Shown: piece by piece, positions 59,831 to 64,000 of the stretch
Position numbering within the stretch: the stretch's first letter is position 1
Layout of the letters: the number at the start of each line of letters is the position of its first letter
DNA from: VXNJ01 sp009840625
Lineage (GTDB): Bacteria > Chloroflexota > UBA11872 > VXNJ01
Assembly: GCA_965207915.1 (NCBI GenBank)
Contig: OZ242304.1
Coordinates: forward strand, 434,001-498,000
Direction of reading: 5' to 3'
DNA: 64,000 nucleotides
Made by a program: the position numbers and the translations under genes
Notes under the pieces: model-generated
Seen by the model: the letters and a program-made list of their open reading frames with translations, nothing else
Database searches by the model: none
Told to the model about the DNA's origin: nothing

Positions 59831-60193
59831 TGGATGCCTCCGTGTTGCGGGGGCCGAGCCAGCCACGCCGGCAAACGCCGGCAGCCCGCGTCCGATTCTG
59901 CAACGATCGCATTCACCCAGCCCTGAGTCGGTGCGGCGATCGAATTAACGTATCGGGCGGGATTGGTCGGCACGCGTATGGCCTCCGGTCCACGGTAGAG
60001 TCTTCTTCCGGCTGGTCAGACCCTTGTTCCGGATTGCCGACGTTGCATCTGGCATCGAGCACCAAGTGCAACCCGATTCCGCGTCGCCAGATTTTTCGAC
60101 TGTGGTTGTACCAGGTTCGACCCGCCGCCATCGGGTGGAGCAGCATTCGAAGCTCGGGGTGGGTTTCGACGAACGCGGCGCAGCTGGCGCCGG
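59831..60193. other. Intergenic region, 363 nt
   Basis: I see no credible gene, terminator or repeat. Short open frames on both strands have no coding character. It separates two minus-strand genes and should carry the promoter of the aldolase gene. Confidence 0.4.
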
Positions 60194-62416
60194 TCAGCCG
60201 CGACCGCGATTCGGCCTTTCTCGGGGGCGCCCAATCCACCAAGCGGCGGCGATCAGGAACACGGCCAGCAACGGGACTATGGCGACGGCCAGGGCGATCT
60301 GCGCGCCGTTCGAGGGGCCTGGCGACGGCGCCGAGTCTTGCCGGTCTGACTTGACAGCGCTCGAGGGAGCGGGGGTCGGTTCCTGTGCTTGGCCGGATTC
60401 AACGGCGGCAGGGGCCAGTGGCGTCTCGGCGAACCGGATTCGCCCGTCTCCGGAGGCGGCGTATCGGGCGTCCCCGGCCGAGACGTTGCCCAGATGTTCG
60501 AGATAGCCGAGCAGCGCTTCGAAGTCGCTGACTGGCAGTTGCACCTGCCCGGGGTACTCGGCCAGCATCTCGTACCCGTTGCCGCCACCCGCCACGAACG
60601 AATTCGTAACCACGGTCAACCGCGGCGCCTCCGCGATCACGGCGCCGGCGTTCACTATCGCATCGCCGTTGGCCAGGGTGAGTGAACGAACCCGTGAACC
60701 GGGTTCGCGCCCGGGGTCGTAGGTGACCGAGATCCCGGCCACGTGCAGGAAACCGCCGTTTGGTTCGGGGTGGCGCGACACTGAAAGCTCGAACGCGTCT
60801 TTTAGACTGGCGGCGCTCACGTCCGGGATCACAACGATCGAATTGCCGAACGGCAGCAGGTCGAGCAAGCCCACCAGGTAGATCGGGCCCGGCACGGAGC
60901 CGTTTACCGGCAGGAATTCGCCGCCGGTCTGGCGGATTCCGCCGCCGTTCTGCAAACCGATCACCGGGTTGGACCAGGCGCTGTCGGGAACCCCGTTTGC
61001 GGCCCCGTGGCGCTCGAAGCTGTCGACGAAGGCATCGACCACCAGGTTTGCGGTATTGGTTTCGCGGGAGCGAACCGCTTCCCGCGAATGCTCCAGCAAC
61101 ACCTCGGTCGACGCGACCTTGACCGCCGCCAATTCGCTCAGGCAATCGCGCAGCGGCAGCTCGACCGCTGCAACGAGACCGACGTCCTTGGCCACCGCGC
61201 CGTCATCTGAACCAGAATCCGCTGGCCTGACCGGACGCGGGTAGCTTTCTTCACCGACCACCCGCGACACCTCCCCCGCCGCATCAAATTCCACGTCGAG
61301 GCGTCCCAGGTAACGGTAATTGCCGGTCGTGGTTACGACGTACACGGTCCGGCCGTCGGCATCGAGCACCTCGAACGGGTAAGTCGCGTCGGCCTCGGCG
61401 CTCTCTCCCGGCAGGACCTGTAACGAGTCGGCCACTTCCGGGTTGGTCAGCAATTCGCCGCCCCCTCCGGCCACGGCAACGTCGACGCCGCGCAATTGCC
61501 CGACCAGCTCGACGTCATTGGCGATGCTCTGCAGGTGGCTGACGAAGATGATCTTGGTCACGCCTAGTCCCAGGAACCGATCGATTTCGGCTTGCACGGC
61601 GCCGGCGGTCGAGGCGAGGTCGGGCGTGACGGCGACGCCGCGCGGGACCGACACCTGGGGCAGCGAGGGCGTGGTCGCCCCGATCAACCCGAAGCGGGCA
61701 CCGGTGGGCTGGTCGTCAACGACCATCGACCGTCCAATTACCGGTGCTTCCAGGTCGGCACCGGATATCAAACCGTCATCGTCGATGAGATCTCCGAATC
61801 CGGGTTCGGCCGCAAAGTCGAGATTGGCGCTGAGAAAAGGATGCGGCCCGAGCGCGCGCACGAACCGCTCGAACAGGTCGGGGCCGGAATCGAACTCGTG
61901 GTTGCCGATGACGTGGGCGTCGTAGTCGATCGCCTGCTGGGCGATCGCGTCAAACAGCGGATTGCCCTCGCGGCGGCCGCACAGGAGATTCGCCCCGGCC
62001 AGGTAGGCGTCGCCGGCGTAGACGTTGATGACGGCATTGCCGGCGGATCGCGCCAGCGCCGTTTCGCGATCAACGACCGCCTTGTAGGCGGCTATGCTGC
62101 CGACCGCGACCGATTCACGCTCGCCTTCCGGGCCGAATACGTTCATTTGTTCCAAAAGCGCCGACTCGCCGTCGTTGTTGTGCAGCAGCGTGAGGGTCAC
62201 CTCCGCTCCAGTGTCGGCCGTGGCTGTCGGGCCGGCGGGCACCCCTGCAGAGGGCGCGACCAGCCAAAGCGCGGCCAGCAAAAAGCCCGCCAACAGGTAT
62301 TTGGACCCGCGCTGCGCGGGTCCGCTGAGGGTGGCCAGGTGACCGGTGGTGCGGCTTCCCCGAAGCACCTGGCCGCCGGTGGTTTGACCCGCCGGGCTAC
62401 CCATGAGCTCGATCAA
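60194..62416 (-). CDS. Membrane-anchored 5'-nucleotidase/metallophosphatase family protein
   Basis: 740 residues. A hydrophobic export signal lies at about 38-60 and a second hydrophobic helix with a basic tail at about 705-730 (AQIALAVAIVPLLAVFLIAAAWWIG), so the protein is anchored at the outer face. The metallophosphatase domain has LLHNNDGESAL, the metal motifs VYAGDAYLAG and VIGNHEFDSG, and FVSHLQS. The C-domain has GLQNGGGIRQ and the substrate loop TNSFVAGGGNGYEM. The first motif has Glu where UshA-type enzymes have His (DxH), a known subtype. It probably releases phosphate from extracellular nucleotides. Confidence 0.87.
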   Translation of the reverse strand: MIELMGSPAGQTTGGQVLRGSRTTGHLATLSGPAQRGSKYLLAGFLLAALWLVAPSAGVPAGPTATADTGAEVTLTLLHNNDGESALLEQMNVFGPEGERESVAVGSIAAYKAVVDRETALARSAGNAVINVYAGDAYLAGANLLCGRREGNPLFDAIAQQAIDYDAHVIGNHEFDSGPDLFERFVRALGPHPFLSANLDFAAEPGFGDLIDDDGLISGADLEAPVIGRSMVVDDQPTGARFGLIGATTPSLPQVSVPRGVAVTPDLASTAGAVQAEIDRFLGLGVTKIIFVSHLQSIANDVELVGQLRGVDVAVAGGGGELLTNPEVADSLQVLPGESAEADATYPFEVLDADGRTVYVVTTTGNYRYLGRLDVEFDAAGEVSRVVGEESYPRPVRPADSGSDDGAVAKDVGLVAAVELPLRDCLSELAAVKVASTEVLLEHSREAVRSRETNTANLVVDAFVDSFERHGAANGVPDSAWSNPVIGLQNGGGIRQTGGEFLPVNGSVPGPIYLVGLLDLLPFGNSIVVIPDVSAASLKDAFELSVSRHPEPNGGFLHVAGISVTYDPGREPGSRVRSLTLANGDAIVNAGAVIAEAPRLTVVTNSFVAGGGNGYEMLAEYPGQVQLPVSDFEALLGYLEHLGNVSAGDARYAASGDGRIRFAETPLAPAAVESGQAQEPTPAPSSAVKSDRQDSAPSPGPSNGAQIALAVAIVPLLAVFLIAAAWWIGRPRERPNRGRG

Positions 62417-62484
62417 GGCGCGACCCGCGGCAGCAGGGAAGACCCAACCGTGGGTTCAGCCCCCGGGTCCAAATGCCGAACAAT

Positions 62485-62496
62485 CCGGTTAACCGG
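62485..62496. repeat. 12-bp palindrome CCGGTTAACCGG
   Basis: A perfect palindrome in the 84-nt gap between the sugar isomerase and the 5'-nucleotidase genes, about 70 nt upstream of the latter. It may be an operator; no regulator gene is nearby. Confidence 0.3.
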
Positions 62497-62500
62497 TCGT

Positions 62501-63334
62501 TTAAAGGCCGGCCTCGATAAAGGCTCGGGCAAGGGTTGTGTGCCCCAACCGCGCGCTTTCGAACGGATCGTAGCCGGATCTGCGCTGGACCATCACCGAA
62601 ACTTCCAGGGTCTGGAATCCGCGATAGCCGGCCGCCTGCATTAGACGCAGCTCTTCGGCATAGTCGTATTCGTCTTCGCCCGGGACCAGGAACTCGTGAT
62701 CCGGCCAACGACCGCGAACCCCCTTCAGGTGCGTGTGCAAGGTATCGCCCGCCAGCAAGTCGACGGACTCTTGCAGGTCGATGTCCTGGGCCAGGAAATG
62801 GGAATAGTCGAAATTGACTCCGAGGTTCTCCCGGCCCAATTGCTCAAGCACCCAGGCGGTCTGCCGGGGGGTGTGCAGGGCCGAGCCGACGTGCGGTTCA
62901 AGGGCGATGTCGACGCCCGCACTGCGGGCCGCTTCAAGGACCGGCCCGAGTCGATCCAGTGCCTGATGGCGTTTCCCTTCCCAATCACCGACCGAACCAC
63001 CGATGGTCGTGTTGATCGCGGGCGGACGACCGGGAACGAGCTCCCGCGCGAGTTCGATCGCGCCCAGCAGGCGCCGGTAACCGCTTTGCAGGGTCTCTTC
63101 GTCCACTTCCAGCAACGGTGAATGCGACGCGATCGCCGGCAGTTCCAAGCCAAGCTCGGAAATCAGCTCCCGCCAGGTGCGTACATCGACTGGCGTGATG
63201 TCCTCCAATCGGGTCGACCAGTTACCGAGAACGGTCAACTCGATTCCGGCGAACCCCAATTCGTGGGCAAACCGCGCGAAAGGTTCGAACCCGATCTGCG
63301 GCATCCCCCAATTGGAGACTCCCAGTTGCTGCAT
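62501..63334 (-). CDS. Sugar phosphate isomerase/epimerase family protein (xylose-isomerase-like TIM barrel)
   Basis: 277 residues from ATG 63334; the open frame upstream is not protein-like. Barrel landmarks: ELGFAGIELTVLGNWS, the metal Glu in DIALEPHVGSALH, VNFDYSHFLAQDI, HTHLKGVRG and FQTLEVSVM. Such enzymes epimerise or isomerise keto sugars and inositols. Together with the lactonase-like gene 29 nt upstream it looks like a sugar-acid catabolic unit (inference). Confidence 0.85.
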   Translation of the reverse strand: MQQLGVSNWGMPQIGFEPFARFAHELGFAGIELTVLGNWSTRLEDITPVDVRTWRELISELGLELPAIASHSPLLEVDEETLQSGYRRLLGAIELARELVPGRPPAINTTIGGSVGDWEGKRHQALDRLGPVLEAARSAGVDIALEPHVGSALHTPRQTAWVLEQLGRENLGVNFDYSHFLAQDIDLQESVDLLAGDTLHTHLKGVRGRWPDHEFLVPGEDEYDYAEELRLMQAAGYRGFQTLEVSVMVQRRSGYDPFESARLGHTTLARAFIEAGL

Positions 63335-63363
63335 AGCGTGATCCGCACCCCGGATCCGGCCGC

Positions 63364-64000
63364 TCAGGCGGCCGGGAACCGCAGGTCGCCGCGCCGCCCG
63401 GTCCGCGCCCGCAACAGCGCGCCGGTGCCGGTTGTCACATAGAGATCGGTCAGATCGGGCCCGCCGAAGGTGCAGTTGGTGGGCATGTCCCTGGGGACCG
63501 GGTGGGTCTCGAGGATCCGCCCGGTGCGCGCGAACACGTAAATCATCGGTCCCGGACCTTGACCGGCCGTGCCGGCGGTAGCGACGATATTGCCCTCGCT
63601 GTCCCAGCACATCCCGTCGATGGCCCGGTAAGGGAAGAAATTGTGCACGATCCGCATCCGGCCCAGCGATCCGTCGGCCAGGATCGGATAGGCGCGCAAT
63701 TCGCGCGGCTCGCCATCGTCCTTGCCGGCATTTGAGACGAACAGCTCGCTCTGGTCGGGCGAGACCAGGATCCCGTTGGGCCGGGTGGTGTCAAACGTGA
63801 CGCGCTCGATCGACCACCCTTCGCCTTCCTGCGGATCGAGGCGGTAAACGGATTGGTGGTCGAGTTCCCGCGGCGGCGAAAGATCGTCATAACGGGGATC
63901 GGTAAACCAGATCCGGCCCCTGGCATCGAATGCCATGTCGTTGGGACTGTTGAGCCGCCGGCCTTCGAATCCGTCGGTCAGCAGGTCGTATTCGCCGCCG
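63364..64000 (-). CDS. SMP-30/gluconolactonase family protein, 5' end beyond the window
   Basis: The visible 211 residues belong to a six-bladed propeller lactonase. GFEGRRLNSPNDMAFDARG and IWFTDPRY are the family core, followed by RPNGILVSPDQSELFVSNAG and AIDGMCWDSEGNIVATA with the metal-site Asp/Asn residues. The frame is open to position 64000, so the start lies outside. It probably hydrolyses a sugar lactone to its acid. Confidence 0.88.
   Translation of the reverse strand, partial: GGEYDLLTDGFEGRRLNSPNDMAFDARGRIWFTDPRYDDLSPPRELDHQSVYRLDPQEGEGWSIERVTFDTTRPNGILVSPDQSELFVSNAGKDDGEPRELRAYPILADGSLGRMRIVHNFFPYRAIDGMCWDSEGNIVATAGTAGQGPGPMIYVFARTGRILETHPVPRDMPTNCTFGGPDLTDLYVTTGTGALLRARTGRRGDLRFPAA

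Noticed and set aside
60100..60130. GGTTCGACCC T-arm-like sequence in the 59.8-60.2 kb gap
   Set aside because: No stem pairing beyond one or two bases and no acceptor stem.

Overview
The window is a GC-rich bacterial chromosome segment with tightly packed genes, many overlapping by 4 nt (ATGA, GTGA or TTGA). GTG and TTG starts are common. There are no rRNA or tRNA genes and no CRISPR array. The gene set suggests Chloroflexota, probably a SAR202 or Dehalococcoidia-like lineage. Evidence: a lon / dnaK-grpE-dnaJ-hspR-clpC heat-shock block with an HspR-type repressor and a DnaJ without zinc finger, RNase Y, pyruvate phosphate dikinase, a membrane segment of a type I associate with Chloroflexota fused to a gamma-carbonic anhydrase, and catabolic families such as enolase-superfamily and phytanoyl-CoA dioxygenase proteins. 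The taxonomic call is an inference from gene content only.

Layout. 1-5.7 kb: a truncated NHL lipoprotein, miaB, a large beta-propeller lipoprotein, an Eis-like acetyltransferase and a 1-Cys peroxiredoxin. 5.8-14.5 kb (minus): the heat-shock block lon-dnaK-grpE-dnaJ-hspR-clpC behind a clear sigma70-type promoter that overlaps an HspR-box-like inverted repeat. 14.6-23 kb (plus): an orphan solute-binding lipoprotein, then the shikimate operon aroF-aroA-aroE-aroK-aroB, preceded by a structured leader with an intrinsic terminator and a small Tyr/Phe-containing reading frame. After it come a carbonic-anhydrase fusion, a MoaD-like protein and a PHP phosphoesterase.

23-30.3 kb (minus): RNase Y followed by a PatA-like acyltransferase, a PimA-like mannosyltransferase and a phosphatidylinositol-phosphate-synthase-like enzyme, the gene trio that makes phosphatidylinositol mannosides in mycobacteria. 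Two further glycosyltransferases and a PlsY-like protein lie upstream. 30.4-33.3 kb is a nested mobile island: a TnpB element, bounded by a 10-bp inverted repeat and a 6-bp direct repeat, is split by an IS110-family element. 33.4-42 kb: an esterase, a surface-polysaccharide set (glycosyltransferase, O-antigen-ligase-like protein, GT9 and WecG/TagA enzymes) interleaved with folK-folC, and an enolase-superfamily dehydratase.

42-64 kb: purine permease, MFS transporter, pyruvate phosphate dikinase, a GNAT/PhyH pair, the replication-transcription pair dnaG-rpoD, glutamate synthase gltB-gltD (gltD lacks a canonical start codon), a transaldolase-like aldolase, an anchored 5'-nucleotidase-like protein, a sugar isomerase-like protein and a truncated SMP-30 family lactonase.

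Most promising leads: the aroF leader, the TnpB/IS110 nested element, the PIM-like lipid cluster, the membrane-anchored carbonic-anhydrase fusion and the gltD start.
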